DNA of 64,000 nt from Arctopsyche grandis (taxonomy: Eukaryota; Arthropoda; Insecta; Trichoptera; Hydropsychidae), in contig NC_135356.1 of assembly GCF_051622035.1 (NCBI RefSeq), positions 11,952,079 through 12,016,078 on the forward strand, written 5' to 3'. A model generated the notes under the pieces. That model was not told the DNA's origin and did no database searches. It saw only the letters and a list, made by a program, of their open reading frames with translations. The position numbers were made by a program, and so were the translations under genes. This document shows, one piece after another, positions 10,856 to 21,311 of the stretch. How positions within the stretch are numbered: position 1 is the first letter of the stretch; every line of letters starts with the position of its first letter.

Positions 10856-11284
10856 GTGGCATCTGATTGCTGCTTTCAGTGCTAGAAGCCATCGTTCCAC
10901 TAGTCCATTTACCTGTGGGTGATACGTCGTTGTCCTGTTGTGCTTCGTACCCAGCAGCTGGCTCAAGGCATTGAAAAGCTCACATTCGAACTGTCTCCTT
11001 TGATCAGTCGTAATCGTTTCTGGGCTTCCAAAACGGGCCAGCCCTACAACGAATGTTTTGCCTCTGTTTCCGCTTTTATGTCCGGGATTGGGATGGCTTC
11101 CGACCATCGTGTGTAGCGGTCCACACATGTCAAGATGTATGTGTGTCCATTGGATGGTGGTAATGGTCCCACTATGTCCACATGAGCATGAGCGAACCTT
11201 GATGTTAGCGTGGTGAAAATTCCTATCGGTGTCTGTGTATGACTCGTGGTTTTTGCTCTCTGGCAACTCGTACAGGTCCGTGTC
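10856..11284 (-). pseudogene. Gypsy integrase remnant
   Basis: The frame includes ITTDQRRQFECELFN (around the second catalytic Asp) and TYHPQVNGLVERW (around the catalytic Glu), preceded by HLDMCGPL. This matches the DDE core of a Ty3/Gypsy integrase. Small deletions and frameshifts remove the first part of the core, and no zinc-binding domain is complete. To the right it joins protease sequence directly, so reverse transcriptase and RNase H are missing. Confidence 0.8.
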
Positions 11285-11454
11285 TTGATCTTGACCTCGA
11301 TCCATTTTACGATGTGTAGGTAAGAAGGAGACTTTGACGCCTGTCTCGCTCTCCTCCTTTTTTTCGTTCAGCACTTAATACCGGTTTCTGGGGAGCTGTT
11401 GATATAGTTCTAAGTTAGAACAAAAATCTCTGCACCGGTGTCGACAACCATTTG
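11285..11454 (-). pseudogene. Gypsy protease fragment
   Basis: The minus strand carries the protease downstream segment (ETGVKVSFLPTHRKMDRG), fused at RGQDQ to integrase. The DTGA core lies at its right edge, where the sequence changes abruptly to repeat flank (ccatttgat then aaccgatcaacgg). Confidence 0.6.
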
Positions 11455-12070
11455 ATAACCGATCAACGGAATTGATAATTTATTAATAATTAAAATATTT
11501 AATTTTTTTGTATTAAAAATTCATCCGATCGCAATCATAATCATAATCTGTTAAGATGTATGCGGGATGCTTTGGATGCTTGAGACCGAAAGCAGATTGA
11601 GTCTTAAATAAAAACTAAGGAATGATTGGTTGTTTTATGATATCCTCAGACAGCAACCTCCTGACGCCAATCCTCAGGAATTTTCTCCTCCGGTTCCCAA
11701 GTGTTCTATCTCTGGATACTGTTTACTTTATCTACACACAGTATGTAGTAACAACAATATTCTGAAACAACTGGTTTCATGACTTTTTCGTTGAAATTTC
11801 GAAAACTCCGATTTTCCGCACGAAGTCCACTCCTAGCAGGACTTCGTCATGGATATCGGCCACGGCGAAATTTCACTTGATTATGATTTGCTAATGCACT
11901 TGATCTTGACCTCGATCCATTTTACGATGTGTAGGTAAGAAGGAGACCTTGACGCCTGTCTCGCCCTCCTCCTTTTGTCGTTCAGCACTTAATGCCGGTT
12001 TCTGGGGAGCTGTTGATATAGTTCTAAGTTAGAACAAAAATCTCTGCACCGGTGTCGACAACCATTTGAC
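11455..12070. repeat. 618-bp unit, single copy in block 1
   Basis: This unit starts with the aaccgatcaacggaattgat flank and runs through a gcgggatgctttggatg junction into Gypsy sequence (tttgagaccgaaagcag) and protease. It is single here but present three times in tandem in the duplicate block at 20046-22993. Non-coding apart from protease scraps. Confidence 0.7.
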
Positions 12071-12276
12071 ACGGTATGTCACCAATCGTTGCCCGCCAAT
12101 GTAAGCTCGCTGGGTGGTCCTCTCTCGCCTTTGAATGCCGCCAAATGCAATGCATGGCACATGGCATTCTGTCCATGGCACGAAGTAGCTCAGCTGTCGT
12201 CAGATCTCTTCGGTCGCCGACTATTTCTATTTCTTCGTTGCTCTGCTCATCTCCGATTCCACTTGACTGACACCAA
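12071..12276 (-). pseudogene. Gypsy gag start/protease remnant
   Basis: Second copy of the LTR-adjacent remnant described at 6174-6584: primer-binding region next to the LTR, truncated gag start, then protease. It differs by a few substitutions. Confidence 0.65.
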
Positions 12277-12591
12277 TGTTGCGTGTACGTGAAGTGGGGG
12301 CTTCCAGAATCGGAGAGAAAGACGCAGGACGTCGTAGTAGCGGTTTATTGGTCTGCTCTCGTTGGCGCTCCAGGTCGGAATGCTTTCCAGACCGAGAGCG
12401 CCCCATATTTATACCCGTTGGGCACAATACACATACATGTAAACTATTGGTCGATGAGTGGGGCGATCCCATTGGCCGTTACATACGGCTTTTCATTAGG
12501 CGAGGACATTTTGGCGCGAGCGAGAGATCAGGTGATCAGCGCTCGTAAGCCATTGGTCCACGAGCACCACCCACCTAATCTCTACGTTACA
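12277..12591 (-). mobile_element. Gypsy-type LTR (315 bp)
   Basis: Second LTR copy of the family, with TATA box, AATAAA and TG...CA borders as at 6585-6900, and one base shorter. Confidence 0.85.
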
Positions 12592-14754
12592 TTATCAATA
12601 ATAATTTCAGGTTCGTTTTCAAAGTCATATAAAGAGTTATTACTTGGGAATTGATAATTGTCGATTCATTCATTTTCAGAATCAGTAGAGCTGCGGAATT
12701 ATTAATAATTAAAAATATATTTAATTTTTTTGAAAAAAAAAAAAACTCATGCGATCGCAATCATAATCACAATCTGTTAAGATCTATGCGGGATGCTTTG
12801 GATAATGTAATACATACAAGACGGTTTTTTTTAAAACCAGTGTGATCAGATCATTTTTACAAACCTCATTTACGTTTCACTTACAATTCCAATTCTGGAA
12901 AAAATTTGCCTCTTATCAGATCGTTTTCATACTTTGACACATTACTCATTTTGGTCATCAATTTAAGTAAATGGATCCTCCGCCATTACGATAGAGATAA
13001 AATATCGTTTAACACGCGGTTGAAGTTTGCAAATTTGAAATCTTGGTGACGTCTATGTAGTCTTTAGTTTTATACATAGATGGCGGTAGTAATATAAAAT
13101 TATTGGTATTTTTATTCAAAATAATAATTTTGATTATATTCAAATTTTTTATTATAATGTGGGTTTCGAGGGAACCAGGTAGTTCCTCCTCCACCAGTCA
13201 TGACTGAATGACTGGAAGTCCTCCTATTTTTTGAGCTTCTGGTTTTACTTCGCCGTCGGTCGCGATTACCGTGGCGTTGTTCTTTATCGAATATGACATT
13301 GGCGCCCGCTTCTGTGAGTCAGGACCGAATGACTGAGTGACAACTCCAATGTCTCTTTGGGGTCGCCTCATCACTCCCCACCTTTCGTCTTGGTGACACA
13401 TGATCGCGGCTTTAAGTTGCCCGTGGAACCGCTACCATCCCATTTGCTCCAGTCAACCTATTTAATTTTTTAAATAGTGTTCTCCAATTGTCGTCCTTGG
13501 TCGGTTAGTTTTGTCGACTCACAGTTAATTTTGCTAGTGCATAACGGTAAAAATATAATGGTAAAAATAACACTTTTTTCTACATGTTTCGCCCGATATT
13601 TACTAGTCCGCCTTATGTATTGTTATATTTAGCTATTTATCAAGTTCCAGATTCAGAGATTAAAGACACTCTATTATTTTAAGTTTTAATTTTGGAGTTG
13701 TGTCTGTCATCTTAATATGTCATGGCATGTAGTCCGACCGCTGTACTCTGTGCACGCGTAAATAGCACGGAAAAAAAATCTATCTAAACGGAGCCCGATC
13801 ACTGGGAACTCACATATTATTTTTGTGTTCGATTATATAATGCATTTTCCGAATTCTTTTTAGATCCCGAGACAATTTATCAATGTCTAGAGGATCGTAG
13901 TGTTTGGCCAACGGACATAGTGTCCATTGCTAAGGCCCATTTCAGGGGCCCCCACAAACTGTTAAGATGTATGCGGGATGCTTTGGATAATTTAGTACAT
14001 ACATGACGGTTTTGCGCTCTTTTTTGTTTTTTAAAACCAGTCTGATCAGATCCTTTTTTTGATTATACATATGTATATTCAAATTTTTTAATATAATGTG
14101 GGTTTTGTGGGAACGACCGACATTATATGCGCAAGCGTTGGCCATGAGGCGCGTATTTTTGACCAATAAATCATATACATATCCATGAGTATTTTTGAAT
14201 TTTTTCGCGTTCGATTCATTAGGATATCCTTGTGGAATACAATAAATTTCAGATATATACTATTACTAGTAAGCAAATAGTTGAAAAAACAACAATTTTG
14301 GGGTTGAGGAAATTTTTTTTGAATCAATAAGGATTTACATATATTTAATGTACGTATAATATAATATAAAATAATAGTATTTAATATATAATATACAAGA
14401 AATAATTAAAATAAAGTACTTACCGTTGCCTGACGATGGTATACACATTTGAAGTACCGCCATCCCAAAGGTCTGCTTCTTCAGCGTGGGCAGAGTGCTG
14501 CTGTTAAATTTATGGCGAATGCAAAGAGCTTCAATAACTTTTTTAATATAATTTCTAAATGTCGGTGTGACTGCAATATTAAAGCATGTGCTACGCGAAT
14601 GTACTTCTGACAAATTGTTTACCGTAAGTTTGTTTTGTGACAATCTGCCCAGTACGCGGCTTTTTTTCCATTGACAGATTTTGCAATACTTTTATTACCT
14701 GTCTACCGCCACCAAACATAATCTCAACGTTAAAGTACTCTTTATTTTAAATTT
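12592..14754. repeat. Repeat flank and mixed modules
   Basis: 12592-13560 parallels 6901-7860, including the 67-codon frame at 13198-13401. 13560-14425 contains a caagttccagattcagag module (again near 59568), a gaggatcgtagtgtttggcca module (again near 50630), and a block starting gcgggatgctttgg that recurs at 57243. 14426-14643 is the exon-like module with splice donor. No host gene was recognised. Confidence 0.55.
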
Positions 14755-15290
14755 TAAAATCTTCAGACATTTTCGATAGGCTTTAGGTCTGGTGATTTGC
14801 CTGGCCAAGGAAGTTTTTTACTTTCTTGTTTGTGTGCCATGGTGCATTATTTTGCATAAAATGGTTTGCTATACCTGCAGTCGTAATGTCTACTATTGAA
14901 GGAAAAAAAACATTTTGCAGAGCAATCAGGTACTGATCCTGATGCACAGTCCCTTTGACATAGAAGAGGACCTGGGTCAGCTGAGCTTATGGATGCCCAA
15001 ATCGTAATTTTTGATATTTTTACGATACAATCGTCTTAGAATGCTTCTTTGGCCCTTCTGCGAACAAATTCTCTCATTTGTGGAGAAATTACAACGCCTG
15101 ATTCATCCGACAAATGAATTCTCGCTGTTTTCATACATTGATGGCAAGAACATGTTCTTTTCATATTGGGATAATCCACTACTGTGCCTTAGATCTTCTC
15201 ACCAGCCATCTTCTAACAATAGTTTAAATCAACTGACAGACGCGATTTTTAAAATATGTACATCTGAGTCAATAAAGCTAGATGCATTAT
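14755..15290 (-). pseudogene. Tc1-like transposase pseudogene
   Basis: Same family as 8505-9055. A short internal deletion follows the CCTGGCC...GGAAG part (around 14805), removing residues between the LPW and AFHN motifs. Its right part matches 17400-17650. It lies beside the hAT element starting near 15319. Confidence 0.75.
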
Positions 15291-15300
15291 TTTAGATGTA

Positions 15301-16730
15301 TTACTTTTTTGTGTTTTGTTCATTCTTTCTTTTACTTTTTAAAATTATTTCTGAAAGACATTTTAAAACATCTGTATATGAATTTCGAAGTGCATTGATG
15401 GAATCTAGGCTTGAAGACCAACGAGTAGGGTTCAATCTTTTTAAAGTAACTGATGGTGAATTTTCCTTAAAAACTTCCCACCTGTTAATGCTGACAGCGA
15501 AAAATTTATGAATTTGTTCAACCACATCATAAAAATAAGAAGCTTTTGGCACATCGGATACGTTATCTTTAATGACGAGATTTAAATTATGAGCTGCACA
15601 GTGAACGTAATGAGCGTTTGGTTCGAGTTCAGTTATCTTCTTTTGTAGACCGTTGTATGCACCACTCATTACTCTGGCACCATCGTAACCCTGTCCTCTA
15701 CATTTCGCAATATCTAGTCCTTTACTTGTCAACAAGTCCAAAATAACTTTTTTTAAACCCTCTGCACTTCTGTTTTTAACATTAAAGAACCCCACGAATG
15801 ATTCCTTTATTTCAACATCAATTGGACGTTTAATTTCATCTTTTTGAACAACAATGTATCGAAAAACAACACTCACTTGCTAAATTTTACTTAAATCTTG
15901 AGTACCGTCAATTATGATTGAATAGAAAGGCGAAGACACAAATAGAAATTTCATTTTCTATTTGTGTCGAAATTAGTTGGATGATTTCATTTTGAATTTT
16001 CGCGCTCAAGTACGTCACAGAACCTGCCTTATGTTTGGCTATCAATGATTCCAAAAGTGGATCATAAGTTGCCAGAAGTTTAATAAAAAGAAAGAAAATT
16101 TCCAGGATCTTTAGAAGACACGAAATTTTCTTGATGGCCTCGAAATGCTAAATTACATTTAGCCAATGTTAATATTACATTAATAATACGATGAATCACT
16201 TGACGCCAGTGGCTTACACGACTTTTCAATTCTGACGAGATATATTCATCAATTGTCTCAAAATTTTTCCACAAGTCGTACGTAAAACAGGATTTAGTGT
16301 GTACTTGAGATTTTTCGTGAATTGAAATTTGTTTTGAAAGTCCTCTCCAGTCTTGTATGCCTTCGACCCAAGAGGAATTATAATATTTATTTTTTTTTGT
16401 CAGCAAAAAGCCAACACGGTTCACAGTACGCTCTATTCAGTTTTACCGAGTAACCTAGCCACGTCCTTTGTATTTAAATCCCAGACTGGTTGGTCCACTT
16501 AAAATATTTTTTAGAAAAGCATCTTTTTTCAACGAGGTCTTGAGGAAAAGATACAAGATCAGGTTGGCAAGTACCGTGATTCAATATAAATTTCCTCAGA
16601 TTGGTGTCATTTTCTGTCACCTCTTTTGTGTAATTTCCTCGGTCAGTCGGATATTTTTCTTGAAGAAAGAACCTTATAAATGAATCGACCACTTCACCAG
16701 AAATACTCAGTCGATTGAATTTCTGCAACA
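15301..16730 (-). pseudogene. hAT transposase, ZMYM/TTF-finger type, broken
   Basis: Three minus-strand frames together cover much of a hAT transposase with an N-terminal TTF-type region (QDLVEKRCFSKKYFKW). The middle part reads SYFTYDLW-like text, then GYDGARVMSGAYNG and HYVHCAAHNLNLV, the hallmark of DUF4371/ZMYM1-like transposases. It continues to LNPTRWSS. Frameshifts and stops separate the frames (around 16430 and 15880-16080). The C-terminal hATC dimerisation domain is absent; the frame ends where Tc1 flank begins. Confidence 0.85.
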
Positions 16731-17234
16731 GTTAAGTTCGCAAAGTCTGAACGAACACAATGATTTTATGAGTAAAGTTGTAAAATTGACATATTTTGGT
16801 CGCGTTCTATGATTTATTAATGGAAAGACGTTATACTTATGTTGAAAAAAAGGTCGACCCATTATAAAACCGACATGCTTTTGACTTTTATGACGGTCTG
16901 TAATGAAATAATTTTGGTCGGAGATTTCAATGCTATTCTCGAAAATAAATAAAAAGTTGTAAAATTTTACTGGTTTTCACGCCTCATTTAATTTTGTGTT
17001 ATTGATTTAACACTAAAAATTATATATATACATATGTACAAGAGTAGGAGAGAATTCTCAGATATATGTACATAACATAAAACGAGATGCGAATAGGTTG
17101 AAAAATAAAGTAGTGTTTGAAAAATTGTCACAAAAAAATTTACAGAAAAAGTTAAAAAATTAGTGAAAAAGACGCGCCGCTTAGCGGCGCCCCCCCGCAT
17201 TGCGGGGTCTGCGGGCGCGGTAGTTACGCCACTG
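16731..17234 (-). mobile_element. 5' end of the hAT element with terminal hairpin
   Basis: Read on the minus strand from 17234 the end is CAGTGGCGTAACTACCG, a typical hAT terminal inverted repeat. It is followed by a GC-rich hairpin (gcgccgc-tta-gcggcgc, 17174-17190) that stands out from AT-rich surroundings. The remaining sequence is AT-rich and non-coding. The opposite terminus was not found near 15319, so the element is truncated there and no target duplication could be assigned. Confidence 0.7.
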
Positions 17235-17650
17235 TATGCTGTACCTGCAGTCGTAATGTCTACTATTGATGGCAAAAAAACATTTTGCAGAGCAATCAGG
17301 TACTGATCCTGATGCATAGTCCCTTTGACAAAAAAGGGGACCTGGGTCAACTGAGCTTATGGTCCATATGTTATGGATGCCCAAATCGTAATTTTTGTTA
17401 TTTTTACGATACAATCGTCTTAGAATGCTTCTTTGGCCCTTCTGCGAACAAATTCTCTCATTTGTGGAGAAATTACAACGCCTGATTCATCCGACAAATG
17501 AATTCTCGCTGTTTTCATACTCTGATGGCAAGAACTTGTGCTTTTCATATTGGGATAATCCACTACTGTGCCTTGGATCTTCTCATCGGCCATCTTCTAA
17601 CAATATTTTAAATCAACTGACAGACGCGATTTTAAAAATATGTCAATAAA
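17235..17650 (-). pseudogene. Tc1-like transposase fragment (block 2 start)
   Basis: Right part of the Tc1 pseudogene, matching 8655-9057 at an offset of about 8590. It begins abruptly at the hAT terminus, so the left half seen in block 1 is missing here. Confidence 0.8.
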
Positions 17651-17723
17651 GCTAGATGCATTATTTTATATGTATTACTTTTTTGTGTTTCCGAAGGTTT
17701 GAATTTTTATCAAACGACTTTAA

Positions 17724-17862
17724 CCCTTTGTGGCCCAACCTCTTTTTGCTTTTTTTCTCTGGTAACGCTAAAATCGAAGTGGTGTCGAAATCGAACCACT
17801 GGGACACTAGGGAAAAATATTGAAATTGTGGTCATTCCACGGCACCACTGGGACACAAAGGG
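17724..17862. mobile_element. piggyBac-like MITE (139 bp)
   Basis: Duplicate of 9131-9269 with TTAA at 17720-17723 and 17863-17866. It arose by block duplication rather than independent insertion, since the flanks also match. Confidence 0.85.
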
Positions 17863-18084
17863 TTAAGCAAATGTCACATTCGTATGGTTTTTATCCAATG
17901 TGATTTGTTTTGTTTATCGTGAGGTCCTATTGTTGATCAAACGACTTTTAACAAGTTTCACATTTATTCGATTTTTCCATTTTGACAGTCCCTTTGACAA
18001 AAAAGGGGCGAATGTATGGAAAGACATTCCATCCTTCTTATGATATTGAAAAAATTATTGAGGACATGAAATTACATAATTTTT

Positions 18085-19348
18085 GCGCCACGCATTGCTG
18101 CTCACAACCTCGTCGACAGATTTCGTGCTTCCCCTCGGGCCTTCTCGTAAAATTGATATACGGACATCCGAATGCCGTAGCGTGTTGTGAGTTTCTCAAT
18201 TAGTAGCTGGTAGTCGTCCTGCGTATCCTGTGGAAGCCGGCTGACGAAGTTCATGGCCGCGCCACTCATTGCTGCACACAACCTCGTCGACAGATTTCGT
18301 GCTTCCCCTCGGGCCTTCATGTAGAATTGATATACGGACTTCCGATTGCCGTAGCGTGTTGTGAGTTTCTCAATTAGTAGCTGGTAGTCGTCCTGCGTAT
18401 CCTGTGGAAGCCGGCAGACGAAGTTCATGGCCGCGCCACTCATTGCTGCACACAACCTCGTCGACAGATTTCGTGCTTCCCCTCGGGCCTTCATGTAGAA
18501 TTGATACACAAACTTCCGATTGCCGTAGCGTGTTGTGAGTTACTCAATTATTAGCTGGTAGTCGTCCTGCGTATCCTGTGGAAGCCGGCAGACGAAGTTC
18601 ATGGCCGCGCCACTCATTGCTGCACACAACCTCGTCGACAGATTTCGTGCTTCCCCTCGGGCCTTCATGTAGAATTGATATACGGACTTCCGATTGCCGT
18701 AGCGTGTTGTGAGTTTCTCAATTAGTAGCTGGTAGTCGTCCTGCGTATCCTGTGGAAGCCGGCAGACGAAGTTCATGGCCGCGCCACTCATTGCTGCACA
18801 CAACCTCGTCGACAGATTTCGTGCTTCCCCTCGGGCCTTCATGTAGAATTGATACACAAACTTCCGATTGCCGTAGCGTGTTGTGAGTTACTCAATTATT
18901 AGCTGGTAGTCGTCCTGCGTATCCTGTGGAAGCCGGCAGACGAAGTTCATGGCCGCGCCACTCATTGCTGCACACAACCTCGTCGACAGATTTCGTGCTT
19001 CCCCTCGGGCCTTCATGTAGAATTGATATACAAACTTCCGATTGCCGTAGCGTGTTGTGAGTTACTCAATTATTAGCTGGTAGTCGTCCTGCGTATCCTG
19101 TGGAAGCCGGCAGACGAAGTTCATGGCCGCGCCACTCATTGCTGCACACAACCTCGTCGACAGATTTCGTGCTTCCCCTCGGGCTTTCTTGTAGAATTGA
19201 TATACGGACTTCCGATTGCCGTAGCGTGTTGTGAGTTTCTCAATTAGTAGCTGGTAGTCGTCCTGCGTATCCTGTGGAAGCCGGCAGACGAAGTTCATGG
19301 CCGCGCCCACTCATTGCTGCACACAACCTCGTCGACAGATTTCGTGCT
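18085..19348 (-). repeat. 174-bp tandem array from Gypsy gag (array 2)
   Basis: Seven full units plus a leading partial one, with the anchor at 18246, 18420, 18594, 18768, 18942, 19116 and 19290 (174 bp each). This is the same unit count as array 1. The IEKL Lys codon is intact in units 1, 2, 4 and 7 and is a TAA in units 3, 5 and 6. An extra C near 19306 shifts the frame at the right edge. Confidence 0.95.
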
Positions 19349-20045
19349 CCCTCAAGTCGAGCTGTGAATCGGAATCTCGCCAGAAATTCCTCCGAGGAAC
19401 CTGACCCATCGTATGTCGGGATTATTATTCTCGTCCAGGCCCCCGTTGCGTGGCATCTGATTGCTGCTTTCAGTGCTAGAAGCCATCGTTCCACTAGTCC
19501 ATTTACCTGTGGGTGGTACGTCGTTGTCCTGTTGTGCTTCGTACCCAGCAGCTGGCTCAAGGCATTGAAAAGCTAACATTCGAACTGTCTCCTTTGATCA
19601 GTCGTAATCGTTTCTGGGCTTCCAAAACGGGCCAGCCCTACAACGAATGTTTTGCCTCTGTTTCCGCTTTTATGTCCGGGATTGGGATGGCTTCCGACCA
19701 CACGAGCGGTCCACACATGTCAAGATGTATGTGTGTCCATTGGATGGTGGTAATGGTCCCACTATGTCCACATGAGCATGAGCGAACCTTGATGTTGGCG
19801 TGGTGAAAATTCCTATCGGTGTCTGTGTATGACTCGTGGTTTTTGCTCTCTGGCAACTCGTACAGGTCTGTGTCTTGATCTTGACCTCGATCCATTTTAC
19901 GATGTGTAGGTAAGAAGGAGACTTTGACGCCTGTCTCGCTCTCCTCCTTTTTTTCGTTCAGCACTTAATACCGGTTTCTGGGGAGCTGTTGATATAGTTC
20001 TAAGTTAGAACAAAAATCTCTGCACCGGTGTCGACAACCATTTGA
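19349..20045 (-). pseudogene. Gypsy gag-integrase-protease remnant (block 2)
   Basis: Duplicate of 10755-11454 at offset 8594. Visible motifs are TYDGSGSSEEF (gag), TYHPQVNGLVERW (integrase) and WSEAIPIPDIK (integrase core, here in a clearer frame than in block 1). ETGVKVSFLPTHRK (protease side) is also present. Frameshifts differ from those of block 1. Confidence 0.75.
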
Positions 20046-20226
20046 CAACCGATCAACGGAATTGATCATTTATTAATAATTAAAATATTTAATTTTTTTG
20101 TATTAAAAATTCATCCGATCGCAATCATAATCTGTTAAGATGTATGCGGGATGCTTTGGATGTTTGAGACCGAAAGCAGATTGAGTCTTAAATAAAAACT
20201 AAGGAATGATTGGTTGTTTTATGATA

Positions 20227-21311
20227 TGGAGGATGAACGAATGAGACGACTGGCATGTTAATGCACGTGTTTATTATATGACAGCTGAAGACAGAGTGAG
20301 TAGCAGCTGTCCGAACCCAGCCGGGTTGGTCCCCACTCGCAGGAAGGCAACCAAACTCGACCATGTCGTATAAGCGAGCCGCCACATCACTCCCCCCCCA
20401 GCATCAGCGATACCAAAATTACAAAGAAACAAATTTTACAAAAGAAAAAAAATTGTTGTTACACAAAGAGAAAAAATTATTACGTGGGGAGAAAAAAAAA
20501 TGTTGACGTGGGTCATCCGCTGTGTACATAGGTGTACCGCCCTGAATGGTCGGTAGATTCGAGGGCGGTGACGTCGCGAGCAGGACGGTGGGTGGTCCGA
20601 TGGTCGCGCGATGCGATGCTGCGGCGGCGGCGCTCTTCCGAGGCTGATGTCGGTTGGTGGGGCGGCGGGGGCGGCAGGGGCATCGATGTGGTTGATGATA
20701 CTCCGAGCTGGACTGTGAGTCGTTGTGGCTCGTGGAGGTGTTGTAGCGCTACCGCCCGTCTCGGCGTGACGACGCTCGTGGGGACGGACGGGGCCTTGAT
20801 GATGATGATGATGATGATGGTGCTGAGGTGGTGTATGTCTTGTGGTGCTGGATGACCGTTCTATGTGTAGTGGATCGCGCATGACTCCACATCCAGCTGT
20901 CAAGATCGTCGTCTCATTCGCTCCCCCATTTTTTAAAGCACCTGTCATCGACGTTGGCTGGACGTCGGTAGGTAGGTAGGTAGGTAGGTAGCCGTGTCTG
21001 CTCGTTTATTGTCACCCGCGGGCCGCGACGCACTCTGTTGATGGCGATGGGGGCGCGGCGGGTAGCTTCCCGCCTGGCTCGGCGAGGCAGGGATGAGCGG
21101 CATGTTGAAATTGATCGAGGCTGCGTGGCTCGATGTCGGGGGTCACCAGTATGGAGGATGAACGAATGAGACGACTGGCATGTTAATGCACGTGTTTATT
21201 ATATGACAGCTGAAGACAGAGTGAGTAGCAGCTGTCCGAACCCAGCCGGGTTGGTCCCCACTCGCAGGAAGGCAACCAAACTCGACCATGTCGTATAAGC
21301 GAGCCGCCACA
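20227..21311 (-). mobile_element. Short LTR retroelement (TRIM-like), 1085 bp
   Basis: Two 160-bp LTRs (20227-20386 and 21152-21311) are identical by eye and bounded by TG...CA. On the minus strand they begin TGTGGCGGCTCG and end CATCCTCCA. Minus-strand order is LTR, then primer-binding site TGGTGACCCCCGACATC (21132-21148), then a G-rich polypurine tract (20387-20402) before the second LTR. The target atgata is duplicated at 20221-20226 and 21312-21317. The interior has no protease or polymerase, so it must move with enzymes from elsewhere. Confidence 0.92.
20436..20948 (-). CDS. Internal frame of the short LTR element
   Basis: A 170-codon frame starting MTGALKNGGANETT, with an eight-His run and Pro/Arg/Ala-rich text. 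No gag, zinc knuckle, protease or polymerase motif is seen. The composition follows simple repeats (CATCATCAT and a ggtaggta run at 20968-20990), so it is probably non-coding or a vestigial leader rather than a working protein. Confidence 0.2.
   Translation of the reverse strand: MTGALKNGGANETTILTAGCGVMRDPLHIERSSSTTRHTPPQHHHHHHHHQGPVRPHERRHAETGGSATTPPRATTTHSPARSIINHIDAPAAPAAPPTDISLGRAPPPQHRIARPSDHPPSCSRRHRPRIYRPFRAVHLCTQRMTHVNIFFSPHVIIFSLCVTTIFFLL

Noticed and set aside
20532-20855. Plus-strand frame in the short LTR element
   Set aside because: Opposite to the orientation set by primer-binding site and polypurine tract, and composed of simple GAT and GCG repeats.
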